Positions 43,992 through 53,848 of a stretch of 64,000 nucleotides of DNA are shown here, one piece after another. The stretch covers positions 5,301,001 through 5,365,000 of the forward strand of contig NZ_CP027860.1 in the NCBI RefSeq assembly GCF_003015185.1, read 5' to 3'. Source of the stretch: Ahniella affigens (GTDB lineage Bacteria; Pseudomonadota; Gammaproteobacteria; Xanthomonadales; Ahniellaceae). The notes beneath the pieces were generated by a model. That model was not told the DNA's origin. It saw only the letters and a program-made list of their open reading frames with translations, and did no database searches. Position 1 is the first letter of the stretch, and every line of letters begins with the position of its first letter. The position numbers were made by a program, and so were the translations under genes.

Positions 43992-44151
43992 TCAGTCCTT
44001 CTTGATCATCCCGTAGATGCCCTTGCCGATCCAGAAGACACCGAGGCCATCGAAGAACACGCTGAGCAGCGTAATCTGGCCTAAGAAAATCGACTCGCCC
44101 AATGGCCAGCCCGATACCGATCAGCACAACGCCTGCAATGATGCTTCCCAT
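43992..44151 (-). pseudogene. Small two-helix membrane protein, one-base frameshift
   Basis: From ATG 44151 (GGAGA upstream) the frame reads M-G-S-I-I-A-G-V-V-L-I-G-I-G-L-A-I-G and then becomes Arg-rich. Dropping one base in the C run at 44098-44100 continues as E-S-I-F-L-G-Q-I-T-L-L-S-V-F-F-D-G-L-G-V-F-W-I-G-K-G-I-Y-G-M-I-K-K-D and stops at 43992, giving a tidy 52-residue protein with two membrane helices. The second part is clearly coding-like. It is either a recent pseudogene or a sequencing indel. Function is unknown. It converges with phhA. Confidence 0.75.
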
Positions 44152-44641
44152 GATGGTCTCCCGAATAACGCCGGCTGACTTTAGCGAAATTGCAAGGTCA
44201 GGAACAAACAGCATTTCACACTGTGTGAATGCCTTGGGAGCAGAACGATCCGGTTTAGCTCATACAAGTAACGGTCTGACCGAGGACACATCAACCCCAC
44301 CCCGGATCAAGTCCGGGGTGACGAGAGGTGACTGGTGTTTCCTTCAAGAACCGCCCCTTGCTGCAAACCGAAGCACGGGTTTTGCCACGACGCACATCCT
44401 CGCGATTCGTCGCCCCGGACTTGATCCGGGGCGGGGTTCAAGCTCGCGGCAAACTGACCCATCGTGCGCTGACATCTCTTCTTACTAATGGCGTCGCGCA
44501 AGCACGGGCGAAGATACTCAGAGCTTGCAATCGTGATCGTGTCAGAACACCACGACCAACGCCAACCTTCCCCAATGTCAAATGTCCCATTCTCAGAACA
44601 CCATGATGATTGTTGGCCGGGAAACCTGAGATGCGCGCCGC
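44152..44641. other. Intergenic region with an inverted repeat copy
   Basis: These 490 bases between the broken small gene and the end of the TonB-dependent receptor gene contain the inverted repeat copy 44292-44473. CACTGTGTGAATGCC at 44219 recalls the CTGTGTGAA end motif of the full copies. I see no gene. Confidence 0.65.
44292..44473 (-). repeat. Dispersed repeat, 182-bp inverted copy 3
   Basis: The reverse complement of this segment matches 38520-38700, including GATGGGTCAGTTTGCCGCGAG, both CCCCGGATCAAGTCCGGGG-type palindromes and CACCTCTCGTCACCCCGG. The left ~65 bp of the full element is missing. The middle part has diverged most. Confidence 0.8.
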
Positions 44642-47215
44642 TCAGAACCGCTGCTGATACGACACCACGAACGTCCGCCCATAGGAATCGTACAGATAGC
44701 TATTGTACGGGTAGTCAGAGAGCGCCGAATCCAGCGATGGCTTGCGGTCGCCAACATTGCTCGCACCAACACTGATCCGCGCTTGCCACGGTGCTTGCCA
44801 GCTGAACTGCACATCATGCGTGACGTAGTCGCCGACCCTGAGCGCGGTCGTCGGGTTCATATAACCGTCAATCCAATGGCTGGTGGCCGTGACGCGGTAG
44901 TCCCTGAGTTGCCAATCCTGCTGCCACTGTCCGCGCCAACCCGGATAATCGTCGACGAAGGAACTGACCAATGACTGGCCATTGGAGAAGACTGACTCCA
45001 GGTCAAAAGTCTGCCACTTGCTGACCAGCAGTCGGCTCTCGAACGCGCCAAAACGCCCCCAGTCAAACGCACCGTTGGCTTGCAGGTCCACATGGCGATG
45101 ATGCGAAGACCCTCGGTTCAAGTACCTGGACTCAAGCAACTGCAAGGCGCCAGTGATGGGGTCTCGTCCGACCGTCACGCCCGGCGGCAACGGTAGACCC
45201 AATAGATCGCGATTGACGAGATCCTGAAAGCCGGTCTGCACGATTCGATCGTCAATCCGAATGTCCCGATACGCGAGCCGCAGATCGAGCCAGGTCCAAG
45301 GCCGATACGTGATGCCGAGGTACGCATGCCGCGTCGCCTCGTTGTCTAGGTCAGGATTGCTGATGACGCGGGTCGGCACTTGTACCGGCGTCGTGCTGCA
45401 ATTCACGCCGCCTCGTGCGGCGCACGTTTGCAAGTCGACGACGCTGCGCGCGGAGATGCTCGTGTCGCCGAAGCGCTGGTCGAAGGTTGGAATCACCACG
45501 CCTTCCTCGTAGCCGAGCGCCACATCGAGCACGGAAAACGGCTGCCACGACAGTTCCAACCCGGGTGAGAACGCCGAATTCAAATCGCTGAATTGATCCA
45601 GGCGCGTGTTCAGCGCCAGATTCCAGTCCGCATGGAACGGCAGGTCGAATTGCGCGGCAACACTCCGCGTGATTCGCGAGCCGGCCGCAGAGTTGCCGGC
45701 GGAGCCCTGAATTTCGCCGGCTGATTGCAGACTGTCGTACCGATCGGCATAGTCGTCCCGCCGCCATTCTGTGCGGACATCGAGCGTGCTCATGCCACCG
45801 CCTGCTGCGAACAGATCAGCCACAAAGCCAGCGTAAGCTTCCTGACGATCCCAATACAAATCGCGATTGATGGTCGCCGAAATGCTTTGCAATACGTCCG
45901 CACTGGCGCCGAACGGATCTCGAACATCGTACCGGCCATCACGAATCGCCGCCTCAGCGAGACGCGTCACAATGTAGTTGCGACCCAGTTCATAGCCCTG
46001 ACTGTTGTGATCACGAATCCCAAATTGCACACGTACGCGCTCATTCAGTTGGCCGCGAACGCCAAGGTCGATGTCGCGATCGGTTTCGTCCACGCTGGTG
46101 TCACGCGGGCCTACGGCAGCGAAGCGATGCAACAGATAGGCGCCGCGATTGTCGCCAGGCACCGGGTCGTTCGGGCTGCCTTCCGGAACAAACAACTGCG
46201 CGGGCGCCGGCGCATAGCGACCAAAAGACTCTTGCCGGCGCACGGAAGTATTCAGGTAGGCATGCCATTCATCAGTGATGGCGTATTCGGCTCGCGCAAA
46301 CACGGCCGCGGTATCGCTGCTCGCATCGCGTGCCGCCACGGCATTGAAGTTGTACTGACAGATCGTGCCGCCAGAGGTTTGATAAAACAAATCCTGAGCG
46401 CCCGTCAGGCCCAGTCCAGAGCCGTTGCACGCAAACCCGGGAAAGGCGCGAATCGGGCCTTGTGGCGCAGTGCCCGCCGCATTCGCTACCTGGTAGTTGT
46501 TACCGAACGTCGTACTGCCGAGGACGTCCCCACCCAAATCATCGCGTGTAAAGACGATATCGCGGCGATTGAAACTGACGCCAGCCGATACAAAGCCACG
46601 GTCGCCCTCCGTTCCGAACAACACCGTTCCCGACTCGGTATCACCACCGCGCACATCCGGATTCCCGCGGGCATACTCAAACTGCATACCCTGCGTCTGC
46701 TTGCGGGTGCGCAGATTGATCACGCCAGCCGCTGCGTCAGCACCGTATCGGCTGCTGCCGCCCATGCCGACCACTTCGATCGACTCGATCATGCCCAGCG
46801 GCACGAGATTCAAGTTAACGACACCAGGCGACACGGGGGACTTCGTCAGCGGCCGCCCATCCAGCAACACCAATGTGCGATTTGAGCCCGCGCCATACAG
46901 GTCGAGATCAGACAGTGACTGCGCTGAAGAACCAGAGCGCGGCCGAAAATTCCCGCCCGCTGCCTGCGGCAAATCGCGCAGGAACTCGCCGACCGAGAAG
47001 TCGCCGGACGCTTCCAGATCGGCCCGATCAAAGATGATCAGATCGGCACTGCGTGAATCGCGCCAAGACAACAACGTGTCCGATCCGCGGTCGCCACCAG
47101 CCCCTTCAGCCAGGATCGGTCCCGCTGACAACGAAAGCAGCAGCGCGATGCAAAGCCGCTTGGGCGCCGGATGTTTGGCGATCGCAGAAACTGGTTTCAG
47201 AAATTTGGCGCGCAT
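44642..47215 (-). CDS. TonB-dependent outer-membrane receptor
   Basis: This 857-residue receptor has a signal peptide (to about residue 37, G-P-I-L-A-E), a plug domain (about 60-190: FSVGEFLRDLPQAAGG; LYGAGSNRTLVLLDGRPL; VEVVGMGGSSRYGADAAAGVINL) and a 22-strand barrel ending in Phe (Y-Q-Q-R-F), the outer-membrane insertion signal. The S-I-E-V-V-G-M-G-G-S-S-R-Y-G-A-D-A pattern is typical of the TonB receptors numerous in Xanthomonadales and often linked to peptide or carbohydrate uptake. The start is ATG 47215 with GGGAG nine bases upstream; the frame opens at 47287. The substrate is unknown. Confidence 0.94.
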   Translation of the reverse strand: MRAKFLKPVSAIAKHPAPKRLCIALLLSLSAGPILAEGAGGDRGSDTLLSWRDSRSADLIIFDRADLEASGDFSVGEFLRDLPQAAGGNFRPRSGSSAQSLSDLDLYGAGSNRTLVLLDGRPLTKSPVSPGVVNLNLVPLGMIESIEVVGMGGSSRYGADAAAGVINLRTRKQTQGMQFEYARGNPDVRGGDTESGTVLFGTEGDRGFVSAGVSFNRRDIVFTRDDLGGDVLGSTTFGNNYQVANAAGTAPQGPIRAFPGFACNGSGLGLTGAQDLFYQTSGGTICQYNFNAVAARDASSDTAAVFARAEYAITDEWHAYLNTSVRRQESFGRYAPAPAQLFVPEGSPNDPVPGDNRGAYLLHRFAAVGPRDTSVDETDRDIDLGVRGQLNERVRVQFGIRDHNSQGYELGRNYIVTRLAEAAIRDGRYDVRDPFGASADVLQSISATINRDLYWDRQEAYAGFVADLFAAGGGMSTLDVRTEWRRDDYADRYDSLQSAGEIQGSAGNSAAGSRITRSVAAQFDLPFHADWNLALNTRLDQFSDLNSAFSPGLELSWQPFSVLDVALGYEEGVVIPTFDQRFGDTSISARSVVDLQTCAARGGVNCSTTPVQVPTRVISNPDLDNEATRHAYLGITYRPWTWLDLRLAYRDIRIDDRIVQTGFQDLVNRDLLGLPLPPGVTVGRDPITGALQLLESRYLNRGSSHHRHVDLQANGAFDWGRFGAFESRLLVSKWQTFDLESVFSNGQSLVSSFVDDYPGWRGQWQQDWQLRDYRVTATSHWIDGYMNPTTALRVGDYVTHDVQFSWQAPWQARISVGASNVGDRKPSLDSALSDYPYNSYLYDSYGRTFVVSYQQRF

Positions 47216-47505
47216 AAGCTCTCCCAAGCCTGATCCAAGATCAGTCGGTTGCAGACAAGTCGTTGTAAAGACACCAGGCACATCCACACAGCACGCATGT
47301 CTGCATGCCGCTCAGCGACGCTTATCAGCGGCGGTTCCAGGAGATTGACGACGCCAAGTCCACCGGATCAGCCACTGATCAGTTCGCGACACCGAATTGA
47401 TATCGCCAAACTCGGCACAGCACTAGTAGAAAACTGAATGCGATTTAACTTCCGAAATCGCGCTGTGCGCGGATGAGCGCTTCACAACACAACGCATCAA
47501 CGCAA

Positions 47506-48036
47506 TCAACCGGGTAGTGTCTTGTAGAACAACACGTCGTCGTGCCACTGCTGGCCGTCGGCATCGAGCGCGAACTTTGGGATGTAGCCAATGCAGACCC
47601 AATCGAGCTTTCGATACAAGGCCTCGGCTGCACCGCCAGCGCGGGCATCGAGCGTGAGGAGCCGCATGCCTAAGCCGTGTGCTGCGGACTCGGCTGCTTG
47701 CATCAACGCAGTAGCCAGGCCACGATCGCGATGGGCGCGGTGCACCAGCACTTTGGAGATCTCGCCGCGATGCGGTTGATTTGGGGCCCACGCCGCGTGC
47801 AGCATCACACAGGCAATGATGTGAGCCTGATCATCGCGGCAGACGAGCATACGTGAGCGCGGCGACAGCGCTTGAATCGCGTTCTGCCAATACGCACGTG
47901 CCTGATCAAGCGACAAGGGCTGGAGAAAACTGACCGCTGCATTGGCAGCGACGGCGTCGACCAACAGTGCCGCGAGCGCATCCAGATCGCTACCAAGTGC
48001 AGGGTCGGTCAGGGCTTCAATCGCTATGGTCATCAT
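47506..48036 (-). CDS. GNAT family N-acetyltransferase
   Basis: The 176-residue protein carries the acetyl-CoA-binding motif A (ISKVLVHRAHRDRGLATALM, with R-x-x-G-L/A) and a following G-M-R-L-L-T-L-D-A-R-A-G-G-A-A-E-A-L-Y-R-K-L-D-W segment, common in the subgroup that includes phosphinothricin- and small-molecule acetyltransferases. The substrate cannot be inferred. Possible starts are GTG 48042, ATG 48036 and ATG 48033. It sits alone downstream of the second CadC-like regulator gene and 290 bases before the TonB receptor gene start. Confidence 0.88.
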   Translation of the reverse strand: MMTIAIEALTDPALGSDLDALAALLVDAVAANAAVSFLQPLSLDQARAYWQNAIQALSPRSRMLVCRDDQAHIIACVMLHAAWAPNQPHRGEISKVLVHRAHRDRGLATALMQAAESAAHGLGMRLLTLDARAGGAAEALYRKLDWVCIGYIPKFALDADGQQWHDDVLFYKTLPG

Positions 48037-48092
48037 GAGCACTCACAGTGGATGCATACAGCACCTGAGTAGACCACATTCGAATCGAGCAT

Positions 48093-50591
48093 TCAGCGTG
48101 GTGCGCAAACCAAGGTATGCCAGCCACGCAGCAAATCGGGCGACGCGCACGCGGTTCGATAGTCCTCAGTATTCGCCATGAGCACCTGCCAGGCAGGTTG
48201 CATGTCCGGATGAATGGCGGAGCGATCCTCCCAGCCTGCTGGCAACGGTCGCTGCTGTTCGCGCAACACGCGCATCGCGATCAGCCGAAAAGGCTCCTGC
48301 TGTTGCCGCGGCGCCGTTTCGAAACTACTCAGTGCCAAGTCCAACACCAACGCCGCCTCGTCATCCCGCTGCTGCCAGAACAAGGCCAGCAGAACTTGGC
48401 TGAGTTCGCGTAGACCCCGACGCTGATTGGTCAGCATACGGACCTCGGATGCCACGCTTGGTCGCGCGGGGTCGAACGTCCGTGCAACGATGCCGATCGC
48501 AGGCTGGCATGCCTGCGGCCGTCCCGCCTTGCGGCAATGCGCATCTGCGATGCCCATTTGGCCACGGGCAGCCTGCAGATCCCCAAGCAGCAGGTCGCGA
48601 AACGCCAGTCGCTGCGCATCGCGCGCCATCTGCACGTTCGCACCGACCGACTCTTCCAACGCGTACGCCTTCTGCAGTAAGTCGCGAGAGCGCGTCAGAT
48701 CGCCTTGCAACATCGCGATTTCGGCGCGCAGCGACCAGGCCGCGGCATCTTGAGGGGCATATTGATCGAGCGCTTCCTGTGCGGCCATGGCCTTGTCGTC
48801 TGCGGCCTGCCATTGCCCGCGATCCATGTCGAGATACGCGCGACCCAACTGCAGTTGCGGCATCAGATCGCGAAAATCGGCTTCCGGAAACCGCTGCACA
48901 GCCTCGGTCAACAACGCTTCGGCGGACGCCAAGTCGCCCTGCACCTTGAGCAGGTCCGCGGCACCGAACACCGCGCGAACTTCCAGTCGCGGCAACACCA
49001 GCCGGCGCGCAGCGTCAATCAAGTCCAGATAATCGCGCAACGCGGTCGTAAGGTCGCCTTGCATCGACGCAGCCAGCGCTCGCTGATAGCGCGCGCGCAG
49101 CAGCAACTCATGATCACCAACCGCTTGCAGCCGCTGGATCACGGGCGCAATAAAGCGCGTGGCGTCCTGATGCCGACCGCGCGCATTCAGGACCCGAACG
49201 CGCAGAACCGTCAGCTCGGCCCGATCCCAATCGGACATCTGAAGCTGTTCGAGCCTATCGAGCTCGGTCAAGGCCGCCTCACTCTGCTGCGCCTCCAGCA
49301 GCGCATCGACCAAGTCCCGATGCAGCATCAGACTGGGCGGCTCGCTTTGCAGTCGCGTCTGGGCCACGGTTACCGCCGCAGCCGCATCGCCACGCGCGAG
49401 CGCGTGCAGATACCGAAGCTCTGGATCGTCAAGAGGCTCCGGCAACAGTTGCAACACGTCGCGCCGGCGTCCCTGCAACAAGGCCGCGCGTGCCGTCGTG
49501 GCCAGCACTCGCGGATGGGCGCGCGCGGTGTCCGACAACACTTGCAAGGCGTCGCGCGCACTGACCGGCCGGCCCTGGGCCAGCAGCACTTGTGCCTCGG
49601 TCAGTCGGCTGAGTTCGAGATCAGACAACCGGGGTGCCGACTGCGGCTCCTGTTTCGGCCAGACTGCGACGCGCCCGAGCGCCGCTGCAAGCTGTTCGCC
49701 GAGCGCGGGCAGGTCCCGCAGGGATTGATGGTTGACCATTAGCGCTTGGATGCTGGTATCGCGACCGCCGCCAAACCAGATCTGGCCAGCCAGATGTTGA
49801 CCATCGTCCGAAAGATTGAGTGCCCCGTCGAACCACAAGTCGACGCCAGCTGTGTGGGCATCGCGGCGGGAGCGATCTCGACTCGTAGCACTGTTGTCTC
49901 GATCTGGCGTGCCGAGTTGGATCGGTGCCATGCCGTAGTCGCGAACCATGATCCCACTGATCAATGTGGCGAGCGTCGTCTCAACCGCCTGCCCACCCCG
50001 ACCCGTGACCTTGACGCCCAGGTTCGCGACACTCGGCAACCGCGCAGGCGCATGGTTGCCAAATGGCTGCCACAGCAGCGCCAATCCAGACAGGGCCGCC
50101 AACACGACAACCGCGACGACGACCCACCGCGGCCACTGCAAACGCGCGGTGGGTGGCACAGGGATGGGCGGCATCGGGGTGCTGACGACCTGCGGTTCGT
50201 CAGCTGGCGCGGGATTGGTGCTCGGTGCCGATTTCGGCGGCGGCGCTGACCAAGGCTCCGAGGCCTCAGGCATGGACGCATCCAAGCGCAAGACAGGAAC
50301 GGTCAGCCGATAACCCTGCCGCGGCACATTTTCGATCAGCTCCCGGCTTTGCCAGGGCTTCAGCGCTTGCCGGATCTCCTGAATCGTTTGCGCGACCGTA
50401 TTGCGGGTCAGGTGCCGCGTGCCCCAAACCTTGTCGAGCAACTGTTCCGTGCTTTGGAGTGCCGGGCTTTCACCGAGCAACGCCACCAGCAAATGATGGG
50501 CCTTCGCGCGCAGACGCACTTCGGCGCCCTGCACACCCAGCCAGGCCCGTTCGGTATCCAGTTCGAAGACATCAAAGCGAAAAATCGGCAA
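48093..50591 (-). CDS. CadC/ToxR-like winged-helix regulator with helical repeat domain
   Basis: About 832 residues. The N-terminal winged helix (LPIFRFDVFELDTERAW; RAKAHHLLVALL; LLDKVWGTRHLTRNTVAQTI; IENVPRQGYRL) is followed by a Pro-rich linker, one membrane helix (WVVVAVVVLAALSGLALLW) and a ~650-residue periplasmic part of TPR-like helical repeats. The frame extends to 50723 but that part is Arg-rich. A TTG at 50591, with GGAG seven bases upstream, gives an N-terminus starting at the domain; GTG 50597 is also possible. Its layout mirrors the regulator at 27985-30606. It is divergent from the secreted propeller protein at 50859. Confidence 0.88.
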   Translation of the reverse strand: MPIFRFDVFELDTERAWLGVQGAEVRLRAKAHHLLVALLGESPALQSTEQLLDKVWGTRHLTRNTVAQTIQEIRQALKPWQSRELIENVPRQGYRLTVPVLRLDASMPEASEPWSAPPPKSAPSTNPAPADEPQVVSTPMPPIPVPPTARLQWPRWVVVAVVVLAALSGLALLWQPFGNHAPARLPSVANLGVKVTGRGGQAVETTLATLISGIMVRDYGMAPIQLGTPDRDNSATSRDRSRRDAHTAGVDLWFDGALNLSDDGQHLAGQIWFGGGRDTSIQALMVNHQSLRDLPALGEQLAAALGRVAVWPKQEPQSAPRLSDLELSRLTEAQVLLAQGRPVSARDALQVLSDTARAHPRVLATTARAALLQGRRRDVLQLLPEPLDDPELRYLHALARGDAAAAVTVAQTRLQSEPPSLMLHRDLVDALLEAQQSEAALTELDRLEQLQMSDWDRAELTVLRVRVLNARGRHQDATRFIAPVIQRLQAVGDHELLLRARYQRALAASMQGDLTTALRDYLDLIDAARRLVLPRLEVRAVFGAADLLKVQGDLASAEALLTEAVQRFPEADFRDLMPQLQLGRAYLDMDRGQWQAADDKAMAAQEALDQYAPQDAAAWSLRAEIAMLQGDLTRSRDLLQKAYALEESVGANVQMARDAQRLAFRDLLLGDLQAARGQMGIADAHCRKAGRPQACQPAIGIVARTFDPARPSVASEVRMLTNQRRGLRELSQVLLALFWQQRDDEAALVLDLALSSFETAPRQQQEPFRLIAMRVLREQQRPLPAGWEDRSAIHPDMQPAWQVLMANTEDYRTACASPDLLRGWHTLVCAPR

Positions 50592-50858
50592 GCCCACACT
50601 CCGTCGCCGTCGCACCGATTCAAGCGCTCGACACTTCGGCCTGTCAATTTTTCGCCGACTCCAGCGAGTCAACTTTCGCCAACGCCGAATGCTCACGTCG
50701 CGCCCGTCCCGGTTTTGCGCCAATCGCCCTCGATTGTCGCCGCCGCGGTCATTCGATCGGGCTCAAGCTTTGCTCGAATTTTGATCAAATCAATCACTTG
50801 CGTGATTCTGGTTGGGCCAGCCAGCGTGACAATCGAGGCCTCGAAGAGGGAGACCGCT

Positions 50859-53306
50859 ATGCCTCGCGCGCGCGCTCAGATGATGCTCCAAACGACTCTG
50901 TTGCTATCGATTACCGGATTCTCCCTGCCACTTGCGGCTGCCACTCATGGCGGCGACTGCACGCGCGTGCCGCCGACTGGCGCGGCCGCCGGTACGAACT
51001 TCACGATGCCCGGATCCATCCGATTGCGCCTCGCGCGGGCAGGGGATCATGGCGCGCCGTTCGTACGCGCCGATCTGACCGTACTCGACCAAGCGGCGAC
51101 CGCCAGCATGGTGTTGTTCGGCGGCGTCCCGTATCTTTATTACACCGCGCATCAGATTGCCGCGGGTCAAGACGGTGCGGCGTTGTCGATTGGCACCGCC
51201 AACGGCAACAGTTGGCAGCATTGTCTGTTGAGCTTCTCTGGGCTCCCGAGTGGCGTGCGAACCGTCGATCCGGACGTCATCCTGCGCCCAGGCGGTGGGC
51301 TACGGATGTACTTCACGAGCAACCTCGTATCGAACCCGGCACGCTTTGGCATCCATTACGCCGACAGCACCGATGGTCTGAACTGGACTTACGTGGGCGA
51401 AGCGTTTCTGCACCCCAGCCACTCGGTGCTCGACTCGACGACGGCAATGACCACCGATGGCACCTGGCATCAATACGTCCTCGATGCCGGTAGCATTGCC
51501 ATGTCCCATGCAAGCTCGGCGACGGCGAGTACCTTCACGTTCGTCGATGAGTCCCAGCGCCTCATCGACGGCCAAGCGTACAAACTGGCGCAGGCGTTCA
51601 GCACGGCAACCGGCTTGCGAATCTACGCCGGAGGCCCCGGGAATCAGCAGATCCGCTCGTTCACGACTTCGGACGGCGTCACGCTCGCAGCATCACCGAC
51701 CATCCACCTGAGTTTCGTCAGTGGCCAGCCTCACGAAAGCACGCTGATCAAAGACCCGGCCGTTGTGCAGCTCGGCGACGGTAGTTACCTGATGGCGTAC
51801 AGCGCCGGTATCGGCAATGACAGCGCGCCAGCCACCACGGTATTTGCGAACTCGTTCGAACCCGGGCCGACCGTGGTCGAAACGGTGCCGACGGAAACCG
51901 TCAACGGCCAGCTGCTCGCGTCCTCATCCAAACTCCGCGTGCGCTTTCCGGCATTGAGCGGCATTGACCATGTCGAAGCAACCGCGAGCGCTGGCGGCAT
52001 CAGCGAAACGGCGACGGGCTTGGGCACCGCGACGGAACTGATCATTCCGCTGCTCGAAGCAGACCGCGAGTACAGCCTCACCGCCCGCGCGTGCCGGACC
52101 GCGGATTGCTCGGTTGCCGAGACCTATACCGCCAGCACGGCGCGAACCGGCAAGGAGCATTGGCGCCTGGTCGGAACGGGGCATGACTATGCTGGCCTGA
52201 TCAATCTTGCCGGTGACAGCAACGCGCGGCTCGGCGCCACGCGTATCGGCGCCGATTCGGGGCTCGCCAATGCTGGTCATGTGCAGCTCTACTATGGCGC
52301 GCGGATCAGCCCCGGCACGCGACCGGGACTATTCGTCGCCGACAGCAACAGTGCCGTCACCCTGGGCGCGCCGAGTTCGTGGTCGAGTTTCACGTCATTG
52401 GTCAGCACGACCGGATTGCGCTCACCGCCGACTGCGACGCCCGCGCCTTTGGTCGCTGAGGTGAACACTGGCCAGGGCGTGCCGTTTGCGCCACCGTTTC
52501 CGGGCAATGCTGGTATCCGCTTGTTCTTTGAGGCGCGCGGGGCCGACGGCCGGACCCGCGTCCTGTCGATCGACAGTCAGGATGGTCTGCTTGGCCGCGA
52601 CTTCCACAGCGGTGCAGCCACGCAATGCAGCGCGCAGGCCGATTATCAGACCGGCGGGCCGTGTGCGCCGCGCTTGGAAATTGGGGTGCAGACTGATGCC
52701 GGCGGTCACCCGAAGATTCGCGACGCGCGGCAAATGCGCGTCACGTATCCGCTGCAGGACGACTGGCGTTGGCAGACCGGCAGCACCACGAAGAACTTCA
52801 TGGTGATCACCGTCGATCTGGACGCGAGCTGCGGCGTCAGTGGCAAGCTGCATGCCTATGCGCGTTGGAACGGCAGCAATTGGGTCGTCGAGAATCAGGC
52901 GAATGGCTGCCCCAAACTCTTTACCGACGTGCAAGCCTGCTCGCCGATGCATCTCGGTGGTGACCGCTACAAAATGTACTGTGGCGTACCGTCGATCACG
53001 ACCGGTGCTGTGCCGGGCTCACCACTGCCGTTTCTCGGCCCGAAGCGCCTGGCCTATGGCTACGGCCGCCGGAGCGGCAATAGCGACGAACTGGAGTTCG
53101 AAGACTGGACCCAGCCCAACGTTGGTGCCGACGTCGTGTTCCTGTGGCCCGATGACACCCAGCTCAACGATACACAAGAAGGCTACATCGATGATTTTCA
53201 TTTCCTGCCGCCCGCCGGCAATCTGGACTTCCAGCTCGCCTACGTCACGCTGACCGACGGCACGATCCTACCGTTTGGTGCGGTCGCCAAACTCGTCAAT
53301 CCCTGA
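50859..53306 (+). CDS. Large secreted beta-propeller protein (glycoside-hydrolase-43-like fold)
   Basis: This 815-residue exported protein starts at ATG 50859 (AGAGGGA seven bases upstream) with a signal peptide ending L-A-A-A. Residues about 45-320 have repeated propeller strands like GH43/sialidase-type enzymes (D-P-D-V-I-L-R-P-G-G-G-L-R-M-Y-F-T-S; H-Y-A-D-S-T-D-G-L-N-W-T; K-D-P-A-V-V-Q-L-G-D-G-S-Y-L-M-A-Y). V-F-A-N-S-F-E (about 328-334) then occurs internally. A fibronectin-III-like segment (about 340-430) and a second propeller-like half follow (L-Y-Y-G-A-R; I-R-L-F-F-E-A-R-G; Q-E-G-Y-I-D-D-F-H-F). Carbohydrate binding or hydrolysis is plausible but unproven. Confidence 0.83.
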   Translation: MPRARAQMMLQTTLLLSITGFSLPLAAATHGGDCTRVPPTGAAAGTNFTMPGSIRLRLARAGDHGAPFVRADLTVLDQAATASMVLFGGVPYLYYTAHQIAAGQDGAALSIGTANGNSWQHCLLSFSGLPSGVRTVDPDVILRPGGGLRMYFTSNLVSNPARFGIHYADSTDGLNWTYVGEAFLHPSHSVLDSTTAMTTDGTWHQYVLDAGSIAMSHASSATASTFTFVDESQRLIDGQAYKLAQAFSTATGLRIYAGGPGNQQIRSFTTSDGVTLAASPTIHLSFVSGQPHESTLIKDPAVVQLGDGSYLMAYSAGIGNDSAPATTVFANSFEPGPTVVETVPTETVNGQLLASSSKLRVRFPALSGIDHVEATASAGGISETATGLGTATELIIPLLEADREYSLTARACRTADCSVAETYTASTARTGKEHWRLVGTGHDYAGLINLAGDSNARLGATRIGADSGLANAGHVQLYYGARISPGTRPGLFVADSNSAVTLGAPSSWSSFTSLVSTTGLRSPPTATPAPLVAEVNTGQGVPFAPPFPGNAGIRLFFEARGADGRTRVLSIDSQDGLLGRDFHSGAATQCSAQADYQTGGPCAPRLEIGVQTDAGGHPKIRDARQMRVTYPLQDDWRWQTGSTTKNFMVITVDLDASCGVSGKLHAYARWNGSNWVVENQANGCPKLFTDVQACSPMHLGGDRYKMYCGVPSITTGAVPGSPLPFLGPKRLAYGYGRRSGNSDELEFEDWTQPNVGADVVFLWPDDTQLNDTQEGYIDDFHFLPPAGNLDFQLAYVTLTDGTILPFGAVAKLVNP

Positions 53307-53450
53307 TCCCGTATTGCCATCGAATCTCGCCAGAGCTGCCAGCGCATAGGATGCTAAGAATCCGTCTGGCACAGGCGGCGATCAAGAATCCGTTGGCGCC
53401 GTTGTCGCAGTTGCCGGCGCTACCAGCACAGGCGTCAAACCTGGCAGCCG

Positions 53451-53774
53451 TTACGTCCGCTTAGCAACGCTCGGGGTGCCGGTACGACTGGCTTCTAGCA
53501 GCACGGCAAGGTAGTGGTCGATCACCGAATCCACATGCTTGCCGGCCTGACGTCCATCGGCGTACACGCTCTGCAGGAACCACGTTACAGTTTCGCCGCC
53601 GCCGTTCGGGCGAATCGTAAACGCCTCTTCGGATTCATTGCCGATCTCAAAGCCGGCGGCTAGCAAACGGCCGCGAATACGTTCCCGCAGTCGCTGTTGT
53701 TGTTGCCGTCGATAAGCGCGAAATGACAGCCAGACCACGCTCAGGCACAGGAGAATAAACAGGAAATTGGACAT
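53451..53774 (-). CDS. Small single-helix membrane protein, unknown
   Basis: The 107-residue protein begins with one membrane helix (about residues 3-19, NFLFILLCLSVVWLSF). A basic, Gln/Arg-rich stretch (R-R-Q-Q-Q-Q-R-L-R-E-R) and a small cytoplasmic domain follow. No family is recognised. It lies 74 bases downstream of a GNAT gene at the end of the yebC-ruvC-ruvA-GNAT run and could share that transcript. Confidence 0.7.
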   Translation of the reverse strand: MSNFLFILLCLSVVWLSFRAYRRQQQQRLRERIRGRLLAAGFEIGNESEEAFTIRPNGGGETVTWFLQSVYADGRQAGKHVDSVIDHYLAVLLEASRTGTPSVAKRT

Positions 53775-53848
53775 TGATCCTCCAGGTGCTACCGACGATC
53801 AACCAACCGGCCGGGCGTGATTGGGACAAAGGGCTAAAGCGACTGCGC

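Noticed and set aside
45725-46885. 386-residue plus-strand open frame opposite the TonB receptor
   Set aside because: Shadow frame with low-complexity Arg/Ala composition and no motif; the minus strand encodes an obvious receptor plug and barrel.
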